Below, piece by piece: positions 1 through 8,302 of a stretch of 12,354 nt of DNA. The DNA lies in assembly GCA_029933535.1 (NCBI GenBank), contig JAOZNZ010000045.1, positions 1 through 12,354 of the forward strand. The letters run 5' to 3'. Position numbers and translations under genes: made by a program. The notes beneath the pieces were generated by a model, which was not told where the DNA came from, did no database searches, and was given only the letters and a program-made list of their open reading frames with translations. Positions within the stretch are counted from its first letter, which is position 1; each line of letters opens with the position of its first letter. Source of the DNA: a bacterium. GTDB lineage: Bacteria; Auribacterota; UBA3054; B51-G9.

Positions 1-1169
1 ACTATCTTGGTTTTGGTCCTCATCTTCTTGACGATAAAATTACAGGTACAAATGGTATTGAAGCGGGATTCGAAGCAGCGAAAAAATTTGTAGATGAGGC
101 TCACAAAAAAAATATCAGAGTTTTCTTCGATATAATAACCTGGGGCATCGCTACAAACAGCCCGCTTGCCGCTGAACATCCGGAATGGATTGGCATTTAT
201 AACACTCTTTGGAATGGATATAATTTTAAACATAAAAACACTCAATGGCGGGAATGGTTTATTCAGCAAGCCGTAAACTTAGTTTTCAAAACCGGAATTG
301 ATGGATTCCGATGCGATGTAGAACCACCTACAACCGGATATTCCCTTTGGAAAGAAGTTCGCAGAAGATGTTACGCTAATGGAAGAAAAATATGTATAAT
401 ATCTGAACAAGGCAGCACAAGAAATGGTGTTTATGATTTTGAGCAGAATGGTGTGGGTTATGTGAATAAAGGTGATTGGGAAAAAATCCGCGAAAGCGGT
501 AATTATTATATATCTAATAATATTGTTGACAGTGTAAAATCAGGCGTTGGAATCGGCATTGCGGAAAAGCAACAGGGCAGAGGAAGATTTTACACTTATA
601 ACCTTAGCAATCATGATTCCTGGAATCCGATTATTCGCGGGAACATTATTAGATTCGGTTATCAATCAATTTTCGCGCCCTTTATTCCTATGTGGTTTAT
701 TGGAGAAGAGTGGATAAATCCTAAAGAAACTCCTTCGGTGTTATATTTCAATAAAATAAACTGGAGCGAAAAAAAGAAAAAACCTAACTCGTTATTTTTT
801 GAGAAAATAAAAAAATTAATAAGTATCAGACGGCAATATCCGGAAATTTTCGAGTTCTTCCCGAATAACCATCGCGATGCAAATATTTGTAAAGTTGAAG
901 TAAATGGAAATAATCTGCAATCTTACGCGCGATATAAAAACGGTAAAGGGATTCTTGTTATCCCGAATAATAATGACACGAATAATGTTTTTACATTTAT
1001 TCCACCTTACAAAAATATGGGAATGAGCGGTGTCAAAAATGTAAAAATAACAGATTTAATAAATGAAAAAATTATATTAAATAACGCAAATAAATCAACA
1101 GAAATAAAAATAAATATCCCGGCAAATGAATTGTCGGTAATTCTTTTAGAAAATAATGAAAAAAATTAA
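1..1169 (+). CDS. GH13-type glycosidase, 3' part (5' end outside the window)
   Basis: The reading frame is open from the window edge (first full codon at base 3) to TAA at 1167-1169, about 389 residues. It matches the middle of the complete gene at 4382-7195 at a constant offset of 5327 nt over the checked sites. The GH13 catalytic triad is visible: nucleophile Asp in GFRCDVEPP (codon 315-317), acid/base Glu in IISEQGS (405-407) and the transition-state Asp in NLSNHDS (615-617). A GTG at 453 could be taken for a start, but it lies inside the barrel after two of the three catalytic residues, so it is not the true start. Unlike its paralogue, this protein ends right after the C-terminal beta domain (LSVILLENNEKN) and has no second LamG-like module or PEP-CTERM tail. 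Any N-terminal signal peptide and LamG module would lie upstream. Its stop overlaps the next gene by 14 nt. Substrate is unknown; an alpha-glucan or related alpha-glycoside is the family expectation. Confidence 0.88.
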   Translation, partial: YLGFGPHLLDDKITGTNGIEAGFEAAKKFVDEAHKKNIRVFFDIITWGIATNSPLAAEHPEWIGIYNTLWNGYNFKHKNTQWREWFIQQAVNLVFKTGIDGFRCDVEPPTTGYSLWKEVRRRCYANGRKICIISEQGSTRNGVYDFEQNGVGYVNKGDWEKIRESGNYYISNNIVDSVKSGVGIGIAEKQQGRGRFYTYNLSNHDSWNPIIRGNIIRFGYQSIFAPFIPMWFIGEEWINPKETPSVLYFNKINWSEKKKKPNSLFFEKIKKLISIRRQYPEIFEFFPNNHRDANICKVEVNGNNLQSYARYKNGKGILVIPNNNDTNNVFTFIPPYKNMGMSGVKNVKITDLINEKIILNNANKSTEIKINIPANELSVILLENNEKN

Positions 1170-4100
1170 AACAGAAACTTTCCGGCTGATAGTAATCCTA
1201 TTCCTTTTTGTGTCGGCAGTTCAGATTGTTTGGTCTTCTGATTGGCCTATGTATCGTGCCGATGCGGCACGCAGTGGTTACACAATTGATCCTTTGTCAT
1301 CCCGCATAAATCTTAGCTGGGTATGGAAAACAGATAGTGCTCCGATACCGGCGTGGTCCGGGAAAGATACACGTATGCCATTTGACCTTGCTTTTCAGCC
1401 TGTAGTGTCAAAAGATATGGTGTTTTTTGGAAACTCGTATGACTGTAAATTATATGCCCTCGATGCAAAAACAGGATCCGAAAAATGGACGTTCTTCACA
1501 GATTCCCCCATTCGGTTCGCGCCGGCAGTATGGAAAAACCGGATTTTTATTGTTAGTGATGATGGCTTCCTTTACTGTTTGGCAATCAAAGACGGAAAAC
1601 TTCTGTGGAAAAAACGCGGTGGGCCTGACAAGGATATGATTCTTGGCAACGATCGTCTTATATCACGCTGGCCGGCAAGGGGAGGGCCGGTAATAAAAGA
1701 TGGTATTGTCTATTTCGGCGCAGGAATCTGGACATCTGAAGGAATCTTCCTGTACGCTATTGATGCATTAACCGGAAAAGTGTTGTGGGTTAACGATACA
1801 TCAGGCGGTCTTGTTCTTGAACAACCTCATGGAGGAAACCTTGCCAAGAGCGGCGTTTCAATACAGGGATATCTTTCTGTTGCCGGGGATTCATTAGTCG
1901 TTCCCACCGGTCGTGCAACTCCTGCGCTTCATGACCGTAAGACCGGAAATTTCCGGTATTTTCATCTTATGAAAATGGGAGGAGGATGGGGTCAGAGAAA
2001 AGGAGCAGGTCCATTTGTCACTTTTATTGATGAGAATTTATATATTGCAGAAGACGATGTTTTTCAGGCCTCGGACGGCTGTTTTATGGTGCGGGGCATA
2101 CCTGTATCTTCTTCAGCTGTTTTAACCGGATCAATTGTTTTTTCTCAAGGTAATGAAATCAAAGCTATCAAGAAATCTTCGCTGTGGAACAATAAAAAAA
2201 ATAAAAAAGGGGAAATTACAAGGGCTCTTGGTAATGTTGATTGGACTATTCGCTGCTCTGATCCTGTCGGTGCATCGGTAATTCGTGCAACTACACCAAA
2301 TGAAGCGCCGGATTGGCCGAAAGCCGTGGAAACAGTTAATCCGCCTCTGATAGTTGCCGGACATACAATTGTAGCCGGAACACTCAACAATAAAATAATT
2401 ACCGCAGACATGAATTCAAAAACTGTTGTGTCAGTAATTGAACTTGATGGATTAGCTATGGGGTTAGCCGTTGCTGACCAAGCGCTTTATGTCTGTACAG
2501 ATAAAGGTTCTATCTACTGTTTTGTTGAGGACAAAAGTGACAGGCAAAAAAATTCGGTTCATCAAAAAGAACTGAAAGCTTCACAGAATTCAAAACTTTA
2601 CAAAAAGACAAAATTCTATGAAAAAATCGCACGGGAAATCATTGCATCGACAGGCATTAACAAAGGTTACTGCGTTGACCTCGAATGTGGAAATGGCGCC
2701 CTTGCCTATGCTCTTGCCAAAGAAAGCAAACTCCATATTATCGCCATTAGCAAAGATTCAAATCAGGTCGCTCTTGCACGTAATAAACTGAGCGCGGCAG
2801 GATTGTATGGCCCGCGGGTAACTGTCATTCAAAGAGATCCTTCTGATACCGGTTTACTATCGCATTTCGCGAACCTTGTTGTTTCGGGACAATCTGTAAA
2901 AGATGGTGGGAAAACCGTGCCTACAAAAGAAATGAATCGGCTTCTCTGTCCATACGGAGAAATTGCATTAGTCGGCAAGACCGGCAAAATACAGCGGATA
3001 GCAGGCAAACCGCTTACCGCTGCAGGAGAATGGACACATCAGTATGCCGATGCAGCAAACACATTGTGTAGTTCTGATGATTTGGTAAAAGGTCCACTGG
3101 AAATGTCTTGGTTTAAAGATTTCGGGTTTCAAATGCCGAGCAGGCACGGCCGTGGTCCTGCTCCCCTATTCAAAAACGGCATAATGATTATTGAAGGCGT
3201 GCATGGGCTGCTCGGGATCGATGCTTACAATGGGAACAAACTCTGGGAGTATCCTATAAAAAATATTCTTAAACCTTATGATCAGGAACACCTTCTCGGG
3301 ACAGCGGGTACAGGGGGCAATATGTGTCTTGATGATGACAGCGTTTTCGTTCGACACGGCAACCACTGTCTCCGTATCAATATGAAGACCGGGAAATTGA
3401 TTCAGAAATACATAATGCCGTGCAAAACAGGAGTGTGGGGGTTCGTTGCCTGTGAGGGCGGAACGCTCTATGGTACCAGCGCTGACCAAACATATATTGT
3501 GCGGTCGCTTTTTCGTAACATATCAGATATGAAAGATATGTTAACTCAGTCCCGCAGCTTATTCGCTCTGGACATAAAGACAGGCAAGACCAAATGGAAC
3601 TATGAGGCCGGCGCTTCAATTCGTCACAATGCTATTGCCATAGGAAACGACAAAGTTTATTTTATTGATAAACCTAAAGAAAACGTTGACCTTCCTGATA
3701 ACCGGCAGAAAAAGGCAAGTCTTGCAAACGAAAAAACAAAACCGGAACGCTTAATTTGCCTTAATGCTGATAACGGCAAAGTCCTGTGGGAACAGAATAC
3801 AGATATCTATGGGACCACCCTTGCACTAAGCACAAAGCACAAAGTATTGCTCATGAGTTATCAATATGCACAGCGTTCATTTCAATTGCCTTCCGAGAAA
3901 GGAGACCGCCTTACAGGTTTCCGCGCGACTGATGGAAAACGACTTTGGGATACAAAAAACAAGTACATATCACGCCCAATTATTAATGATGATACAATTT
4001 ATATGCAGCCATATTCCTACGACTTGTTTACAGGGAAACAAAAAACCGACTTCAGAATCACAGGACGGCAACCCGGCGGCTGTGGTCCCATGTCGGGTTC

Positions 4101-4308
4101 TACACATATGTTACTCTATCGCTCAGGAACATTAGGCTATACTGATTTAACAAAGAACACAGGAACACAAAATTACGGACCCATGCGACCGGGGTGTTGG
4201 ATTAATGCTATCGTTGGCGGCGGACTGGTACTGATGCCCGATGCAACTGACCGTTGTACGTGCAGTTATCTCATCAAAACCTCCATCGCTTTGGTTCCAA
4301 GTAAATAA
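1156..4308 (+). CDS. Secreted BamB/PQQ-type beta-propeller protein with inserted methyltransferase-like domain
   Basis: A 1050-aa protein with a signal peptide (about residues 1-28: basic start, hydrophobic 11-25, cleavage near VWSS/DW). The N-terminal propeller half (about 30-470) opens with DWPMYRADAARSGYT and has typical blade ends such as LYALDAKTGSEKW (W111), LYCLAIKDGKLLW (W151) and LYAIDALTGKVLW (W211). Residues about 485-620 resemble a class I SAM methyltransferase, with motif I VDLECGNGALA at 507-517 and a following Rossmann-like strand IIAISKDSNQVALAR. The second propeller half (about 630-1050) has GLLGIDAYNGNKLW, LFALDIKTGKTKW, LICLNADNGKVLW and GFRATDGKRLW. Such repeats often serve as protein scaffolds and need not bind PQQ. 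The acidic residue expected after strand 2 of the methyltransferase appears to be Ser, so activity is uncertain. The ATG lies within the end of the GH13 gene, suggesting translational coupling. By eye the gene is less AT-rich than its neighbours. Role unknown. Confidence 0.9.
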   Translation: MKKIKTETFRLIVILFLFVSAVQIVWSSDWPMYRADAARSGYTIDPLSSRINLSWVWKTDSAPIPAWSGKDTRMPFDLAFQPVVSKDMVFFGNSYDCKLYALDAKTGSEKWTFFTDSPIRFAPAVWKNRIFIVSDDGFLYCLAIKDGKLLWKKRGGPDKDMILGNDRLISRWPARGGPVIKDGIVYFGAGIWTSEGIFLYAIDALTGKVLWVNDTSGGLVLEQPHGGNLAKSGVSIQGYLSVAGDSLVVPTGRATPALHDRKTGNFRYFHLMKMGGGWGQRKGAGPFVTFIDENLYIAEDDVFQASDGCFMVRGIPVSSSAVLTGSIVFSQGNEIKAIKKSSLWNNKKNKKGEITRALGNVDWTIRCSDPVGASVIRATTPNEAPDWPKAVETVNPPLIVAGHTIVAGTLNNKIITADMNSKTVVSVIELDGLAMGLAVADQALYVCTDKGSIYCFVEDKSDRQKNSVHQKELKASQNSKLYKKTKFYEKIAREIIASTGINKGYCVDLECGNGALAYALAKESKLHIIAISKDSNQVALARNKLSAAGLYGPRVTVIQRDPSDTGLLSHFANLVVSGQSVKDGGKTVPTKEMNRLLCPYGEIALVGKTGKIQRIAGKPLTAAGEWTHQYADAANTLCSSDDLVKGPLEMSWFKDFGFQMPSRHGRGPAPLFKNGIMIIEGVHGLLGIDAYNGNKLWEYPIKNILKPYDQEHLLGTAGTGGNMCLDDDSVFVRHGNHCLRINMKTGKLIQKYIMPCKTGVWGFVACEGGTLYGTSADQTYIVRSLFRNISDMKDMLTQSRSLFALDIKTGKTKWNYEAGASIRHNAIAIGNDKVYFIDKPKENVDLPDNRQKKASLANEKTKPERLICLNADNGKVLWEQNTDIYGTTLALSTKHKVLLMSYQYAQRSFQLPSEKGDRLTGFRATDGKRLWDTKNKYISRPIINDDTIYMQPYSYDLFTGKQKTDFRITGRQPGGCGPMSGSTHMLLYRSGTLGYTDLTKNTGTQNYGPMRPGCWINAIVGGGLVLMPDATDRCTCSYLIKTSIALVPSK

Positions 4309-4381
4309 AATAGTAAAACAAAAGAATGAATTAAAAAATTTCTCATATAATAATTGTTAACCAAGGAATTTAAATAATAGA

Positions 4382-7195
4382 ATGAAAAAAATTATACTAA
4401 TTACAATCTTATCTTTTTTATGCAATATCTCTAAAGCTGATCTTACTGATGAAATTTCTAATTACGGTCTATATCATTGTGATTCTACAAACGTGACCCC
4501 GTGGCATACGGAAACTCCCGATGATAATTCAAGCAGCCGCGCTTTTAATCCGGCTCTAATGGAATATCTATCCGACCAACCCGTGTTAATCCCCCGTTCG
4601 GGCGGTGGTTCCTGCTTATATTTTGACGGAAATAATGATGGCTTATACATACCGAATTATTCAGCGTATATCGGCTGGCCGGGAAACCAGGATACTTTTA
4701 TCACTGACATTTCAGTCAAGTGGGAAGATCTGCCGTCGGCATCAGGAGATAATCGCGCTGGTCTTATCGTAGCGGGAACATGGAGTCTATTTCTAAGAAA
4801 TAATGGAGCAGGAAAAGGGATTATTGAAGTTGTTGTTAAGAACACGGCAGACTCATCTACTTTTCTTACTTCCGATGTTACTCTAAATTCCGATACCTGG
4901 TATGACATTCATGCCCAACTTTCTAATGGTGTTGTTTCGTTAACAATTAACGGAACAACAAAGACAACTGCAATGAGCGGAACATTAAAACAGGGATCTA
5001 TACAGGTGGAAATAGGTCAGGGAATTTATGCTGCCCGTTACTTCAAAGGTTATTTGGATGAAATAAGATATGGCTTTTTTGCAAAAACGTTCGGACCGGG
5101 ACTAGACAATTCAAATCTTTTGCCGGCATATAGACCCGATAATGAAGTGTTCATGGAAGGAACATCTCCTGACTGGCTGAAATCATTGATAATGGTTCAG
5201 TTTCGAATAGAAAATTCTACCTTTGACGGTGATTTTAAAAGCGCGGTAAATGTTCTTGACCATTATGCGGAAATGGGTGTAAATGGTCTTTGGATCAATC
5301 CGGTTTATGAACGAACAGGCGACAACGGCTATCTTGGTTTTGGTCCACATCTTCTTGATGATGAAATTACAGGTACAAATGATGTTGAAGCCGGATTCGA
5401 ATCGGCAAAAGTATTTGTTGATGAGGCTCATTCAAGGAATTTACGGGTGTTTTTTGATATCGTTATTTGGGGCATTGCTACAAACAGCCCGCTTGCTGTT
5501 GAGCATCCTGAATGGATTGACGCTTATAACCCCGGTTGGGGTGGATACAATTTTAAATTAAATAATGCAGAATGGCGCGAGTGGTTTATTCAACAAGCCA
5601 CAAACTTAGTTTTCAGAACCGGAATTGATGGATTCAGATGCGATGTAGAACCGCCATTAACCGGATACACACTTTGGGAAGAAGTTCGTAGAAGATGTTA
5701 CGTAAATGGAAGAAAAATAGCAATAATATCTGAAGGAGCCAGCACAAGAAATGGGGTTTATGATTTCGAACAGAATGGTGTTGGTTATATACACGAAGAT
5801 GATTGGGCTCGCAGACGTGAAAGCGGTAATTATTATATATCTAATAACATTGTTGACAGCGTAAAAACAGGCGTCGCAATCGGCATACCGGAATCCGAGC
5901 AGGGACGGGGAAGATTCTATACTTATAACCTTAGCAATCACGATTCATTTTATCAAACTTCTTTTGGAAACATAGTCAGGTTTGGTTATCAGGCAATCTT
6001 TTCGCCTTTTATACCTATGTGGTACATCGGTGAAGAATGGAATTGCCAACCTGATGTTTCCGCGATATTGTATTTCACTCAAATTAACTGGGGGAAAATG
6101 CTCGACGAACCGAATGTAATATTTTTCGAGAAGGTGAAAAAATTAATTAGAATCAGACGGCAATATCCGGATATTTTTGATTACTATCCCGCTAACCACC
6201 GCTATTCAAACATTTGTAAAGTAGATGTTTCGGGAAATAATCTCCAGTCTTACGCGCGATATAAAAACGGCACAGGCATTATTATTATTCCAAATTATAA
6301 CGAATCAAGTAGTGCATTTACATTTATACCGCCATATAATGATATGGGAATGGACAACACCACAAGTTTTAAAGTAACTGATTTAATAAACGATGAACTC
6401 CTTTCGACAAATTTAAGCCCGTCAGCAAGTATAAACATTACTATTTCTAATCAAAGTCTGGCTGTTCTTCTCATAGAAAAAGATGACGGGAGTTTTACCC
6501 CTTTCGATGATTCTTGGAATAATATTCTCCTTATGCACTGCGATCAAACTAATCAGGGATATTGGATAACCACACCGGACGATAACTCAAGCGGACGGTT
6601 AGCTAATGAGCCTATATTGAACATGAATAATACGTCTATTACTTTTGATGACACAACAAAACCTGTAATGATGCCGAATTCTCCAAAAGGCGGCAGCTAT
6701 CTTCGCTTTGACGGCATAAATGATTCAATATATTGTAATCCCGGATGGCCTGCGAGAAACAATGTTATTTGTGATTTTTCTATAAAATGGTTAGGATTGC
6801 CTGCACCGGGAGTTACTTATGCCGCAACTGTCCAGGCAGCACAATGGAGAGGTTTTCTACAGGAAAGCGCCGGGAATCCCGGGAAAGGTTATATAACTTT
6901 TCTGGTTGGAGGTGATTGGGTAATTTCAACCGTTCTTTTAGATTCAAATACATGGTATGATGTCAACTTTACTATCTTTGGCAATGAAGCAAGAGTGGCT
7001 GTTAATGGTATTACTAATACCGCTGAAGTCGCTTTAGTAACCGGCTCAAGTTTAATAAAAATAGGATATGATTATTATGAGAACAACCGTTTTCTTAATG
7101 GTGATTTGGATGAAATAAAAGTTACTGCTATACCTGAACCGGGCATTATATGGATTATGATCATGATTACATGTTACTTCGTTAGGGAATATTAG
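4382..7195 (+). CDS. Secreted LamG-GH13-LamG glycosidase with PEP-CTERM tail
   Basis: A 937-aa modular enzyme. Residues 1-19 form a signal peptide (cleavage after SKA). About 25-235 is a LamG/concanavalin-like jelly roll (YHCDSTN, TPDDNSSSR, TWYDIH, GYLDEIRYG). About 260-700 is a GH13 (alpha-amylase superfamily) barrel plus C-terminal beta domain. About 712-915 is a second jelly roll (MHCDQTN, TPDDNSSGR, TWYDVN, GDLDEIK). The tail IPEPGIIWIMIMITCYFVREY (PEP at 918-920) is PEP-CTERM-like: PEP, hydrophobic stretch, late Arg. Predicted triad: D421 nucleophile (GFRCD), E451 acid/base (IISEG), D521 (NHD), with R419 before the nucleophile. Region I (FFDIVIWGIATNSP) lacks the usual NH, and region II has Pro where most amylases have His, so specificity may be unusual. 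AAGGAA at 4363-4368 is a slightly distant ribosome site. A TATAAT lies at 4346-4351 without a clear -35. No terminator separates it from the propeller gene. Function as a surface alpha-glycoside hydrolase is inferred; transglycosylation is possible. Confidence 0.9.
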   Translation: MKKIILITILSFLCNISKADLTDEISNYGLYHCDSTNVTPWHTETPDDNSSSRAFNPALMEYLSDQPVLIPRSGGGSCLYFDGNNDGLYIPNYSAYIGWPGNQDTFITDISVKWEDLPSASGDNRAGLIVAGTWSLFLRNNGAGKGIIEVVVKNTADSSTFLTSDVTLNSDTWYDIHAQLSNGVVSLTINGTTKTTAMSGTLKQGSIQVEIGQGIYAARYFKGYLDEIRYGFFAKTFGPGLDNSNLLPAYRPDNEVFMEGTSPDWLKSLIMVQFRIENSTFDGDFKSAVNVLDHYAEMGVNGLWINPVYERTGDNGYLGFGPHLLDDEITGTNDVEAGFESAKVFVDEAHSRNLRVFFDIVIWGIATNSPLAVEHPEWIDAYNPGWGGYNFKLNNAEWREWFIQQATNLVFRTGIDGFRCDVEPPLTGYTLWEEVRRRCYVNGRKIAIISEGASTRNGVYDFEQNGVGYIHEDDWARRRESGNYYISNNIVDSVKTGVAIGIPESEQGRGRFYTYNLSNHDSFYQTSFGNIVRFGYQAIFSPFIPMWYIGEEWNCQPDVSAILYFTQINWGKMLDEPNVIFFEKVKKLIRIRRQYPDIFDYYPANHRYSNICKVDVSGNNLQSYARYKNGTGIIIIPNYNESSSAFTFIPPYNDMGMDNTTSFKVTDLINDELLSTNLSPSASINITISNQSLAVLLIEKDDGSFTPFDDSWNNILLMHCDQTNQGYWITTPDDNSSGRLANEPILNMNNTSITFDDTTKPVMMPNSPKGGSYLRFDGINDSIYCNPGWPARNNVICDFSIKWLGLPAPGVTYAATVQAAQWRGFLQESAGNPGKGYITFLVGGDWVISTVLLDSNTWYDVNFTIFGNEARVAVNGITNTAEVALVTGSSLIKIGYDYYENNRFLNGDLDEIKVTAIPEPGIIWIMIMITCYFVREY

Positions 7196-7252
7196 TCCCC
7201 CTTAGAAGGCGAAGACCGGCGAATGCTGGTGGGTGCCCGATAGGGAGGGGGA
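7196..7252. repeat. Nested inverted-repeat element after the GH13 gene
   Basis: Directly behind the stop codon, TCCCCCT (7196-7202) pairs with AGGGGGA (7246-7252). Inside lies a second hairpin, ACCGGC (7215-7220) against GCTGGT (7225-7230), with one G-U pair and a GAAT loop. The right end runs into GGGGATTTTA, which is shared with the element at 9093-9154. It is more G/C-rich than its surroundings and looks like a short intergenic palindromic repeat rather than the main terminator, which follows at 7281. Confidence 0.5.
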
Positions 7253-7280
7253 TTTTAATATGGAATTTCAATTTTGTACC

Positions 7281-7310
7281 ATAATTGAGCTTTCGGGCTC
7301 AATTATTTTT
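7281..7310 (+). terminator. Rho-independent terminator of the GH13 gene
   Basis: A perfect 10-bp stem, ATAATTGAGC (7281-7290) against GCTCAATTAT (7297-7306), with a TTTCGG loop and a short run of T to 7310. It sits about 90 nt after the GH13 stop and before the promoter of the next gene. Confidence 0.75.
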
Positions 7311-7337
7311 ATCAAATTGTGTAATACTTATATCAAT

Positions 7338-7372
7338 TTGTTATAGACTTGCATGCTTTTTTATGATATAAT
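7338..7372 (+). promoter_or_regulatory. Likely sigma-70 promoter with extended -10
   Basis: TGATATAAT at 7364-7372 is a full extended -10 (TGn followed by TATAAT). TTGTTA at 7338-7343 is a possible -35, well spaced (18 nt) only from the overlapping TATGAT at 7362-7367. The start point would be near 7379, giving a leader of about 48 nt before the ATG at 7427. It follows a terminator, as expected for the start of a new transcription unit covering the small LamG genes. Confidence 0.5.
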
Positions 7373-7417
7373 TATAAAAACTAAATGTTAAAGCTATTTG
7401 TTTCTAAACAACAAACC

Positions 7418-7422
7418 GGAGG
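7418..7422 (+). promoter_or_regulatory. Ribosome binding site deciding the start at 7427
   Basis: GGAGG lies 4 nt before the ATG at 7427. The earlier in-frame ATG at 7385 has no such site and would put 14 polar and basic residues before an otherwise normal signal peptide, so 7427 is the better start. Confidence 0.75.
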
Positions 7423-7426
7423 AAAA

Positions 7427-8182
7427 ATGAAAAACTTAATTATTAAACTCTCTCTTGTCATAGCCTTAGTTGTAGCTTGTAATACTGCTTCAGCTGTCTT
7501 TACAGACAATCTACAACTTCAGCTCCTTATGCACTGCGATGCTACCAACCAGGCCTATTGGCTAATTACACCGGACGACAATTCTAGTGGCCGTGCAGTT
7601 AATGAACCTATTTTGGATATGGCTATCGGAAGTTTTGCTTTTGATAGATCCACTGAACCTGTTATGATGCCCGGCTCACCTGCCGGCGGCAGTTATCTTA
7701 GCTTTGACGGTGTAAACGATACAGTTTATTGCAGTCCGGGATGGACCGGCGGAACTGATGTCAATTGTGATTTTTCACTCAGATGGTTGGGGCTGCCACC
7801 AGTAAGTAACCCTTACTCTGCTCTTGTTCAAACAGTACCATGGAGATGTTTTCTCCAGCCAAACGGCGATCAAGGTTATATATCTTTTCTGATGGGTGCT
7901 ACTTTCCTTACTTCAACAGTTATGTTAGATTCAAACGTATGGTATGATGTAAGTTTTAGTATCATTAACGACCAGGCAAAATTAACAGTTAACGGTACAA
8001 CAGTTACAGCCACTATACCAATAGTAGATTCAGTCGCTCAAATCATGATTGGATATGATTTATACGGTCTTGACCGTTTTTTCTATGGCGATTTGGATGA
8101 AATAAGAGTTGGTAATATCCCTGAACCAATTACATTTGGTCTTATCGGTTTATTAGGATTCTTTATAATCAGAAGAAAATAA
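7427..8182 (+). CDS. Small secreted LamG-like protein with PEP-CTERM tail (copy 1)
   Basis: A 251-aa protein made of a signal peptide, one jelly-roll module and a sorting tail. The signal peptide (1-23) is MKNLIIK, a hydrophobic core and ASA at 21-23. It also contains VVAC (Cys18), which resembles a lipobox. The module (about 30-228) has MHCDATN (HCD at 36-38), TPDDNSSGR, GGSYLSFDG, RWLGLPP, WYDV and GDLDEIRVG. The tail NIPEPITFGLIGLLGFFIIRRK is a clear PEP-CTERM signal (PEP at 232-234, hydrophobic helix, RRK), recognised by an exosortase not present here. The core is closest to the C-terminal module of the GH13 enzyme upstream; about half of the residues look identical by eye. It has no catalytic domain. 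A carbohydrate-binding or surface-matrix role is inferred from the fold only. Confidence 0.88.
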   Translation: MKNLIIKLSLVIALVVACNTASAVFTDNLQLQLLMHCDATNQAYWLITPDDNSSGRAVNEPILDMAIGSFAFDRSTEPVMMPGSPAGGSYLSFDGVNDTVYCSPGWTGGTDVNCDFSLRWLGLPPVSNPYSALVQTVPWRCFLQPNGDQGYISFLMGATFLTSTVMLDSNVWYDVSFSIINDQAKLTVNGTTVTATIPIVDSVAQIMIGYDLYGLDRFFYGDLDEIRVGNIPEPITFGLIGLLGFFIIRRK

Positions 8183-8207
8183 TTGCACCCTTGCTTTCGA
8201 TTTAGAA

Positions 8208-8235
8208 GCAGGCGGTACTTTTGAGTACCGCCTGC
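8208..8235 (+). terminator. Strong hairpin after the first small LamG gene
   Basis: A perfect 12-bp stem, GCAGGCGGTACT against AGTACCGCCTGC, with a 4-nt loop (TTTG), starts 25 nt after the stop codon. Only a weak T-rich tail (ATTTCTT) follows, so it may terminate partially or protect the 3' end of the mRNA while allowing some read-through into the next gene. Confidence 0.6.
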
Positions 8236-8289
8236 GCACATTTCTTAAAATATTAACAAACGAAATGGAAAACCAATAATAAATAAAAT

Positions 8290-8293
8290 GGAG
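8290..8293 (+). promoter_or_regulatory. Ribosome binding site deciding the start at 8303
   Basis: GGAG lies 9 nt before ATG 8303. The in-frame ATG at 8288 overlaps this site and has no good site of its own. Starting at 8303 also gives a signal peptide that aligns residue for residue with the preceding paralogue. Confidence 0.65.
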
Positions 8294-8302
8294 AACTCAA
8301 AA

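Noticed and set aside
453..1169. A 238-aa gene starting at GTG 453
   Set aside because: The frame is open to the window edge and the upstream part contains two of the three GH13 catalytic residues and matches the paralogue throughout, so the start is internal.
2131..3619. Minus-strand ORFs of 77-107 aa within the propeller gene
   Set aside because: They are opposite a well-supported long coding frame and show no domain or start signals.
4346..4351. TATAAT as the promoter of the second GH13 gene
   Set aside because: No -35 at suitable spacing in a very AT-rich gap and no terminator before it, so read-through from the propeller gene is equally likely; mentioned only in the gene entry.
7385..7426. 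Upstream ATG start for the first small LamG gene
   Set aside because: No ribosome site; GGAGG is placed for ATG 7427, and the shorter protein has a normal signal peptide matching its paralogue.
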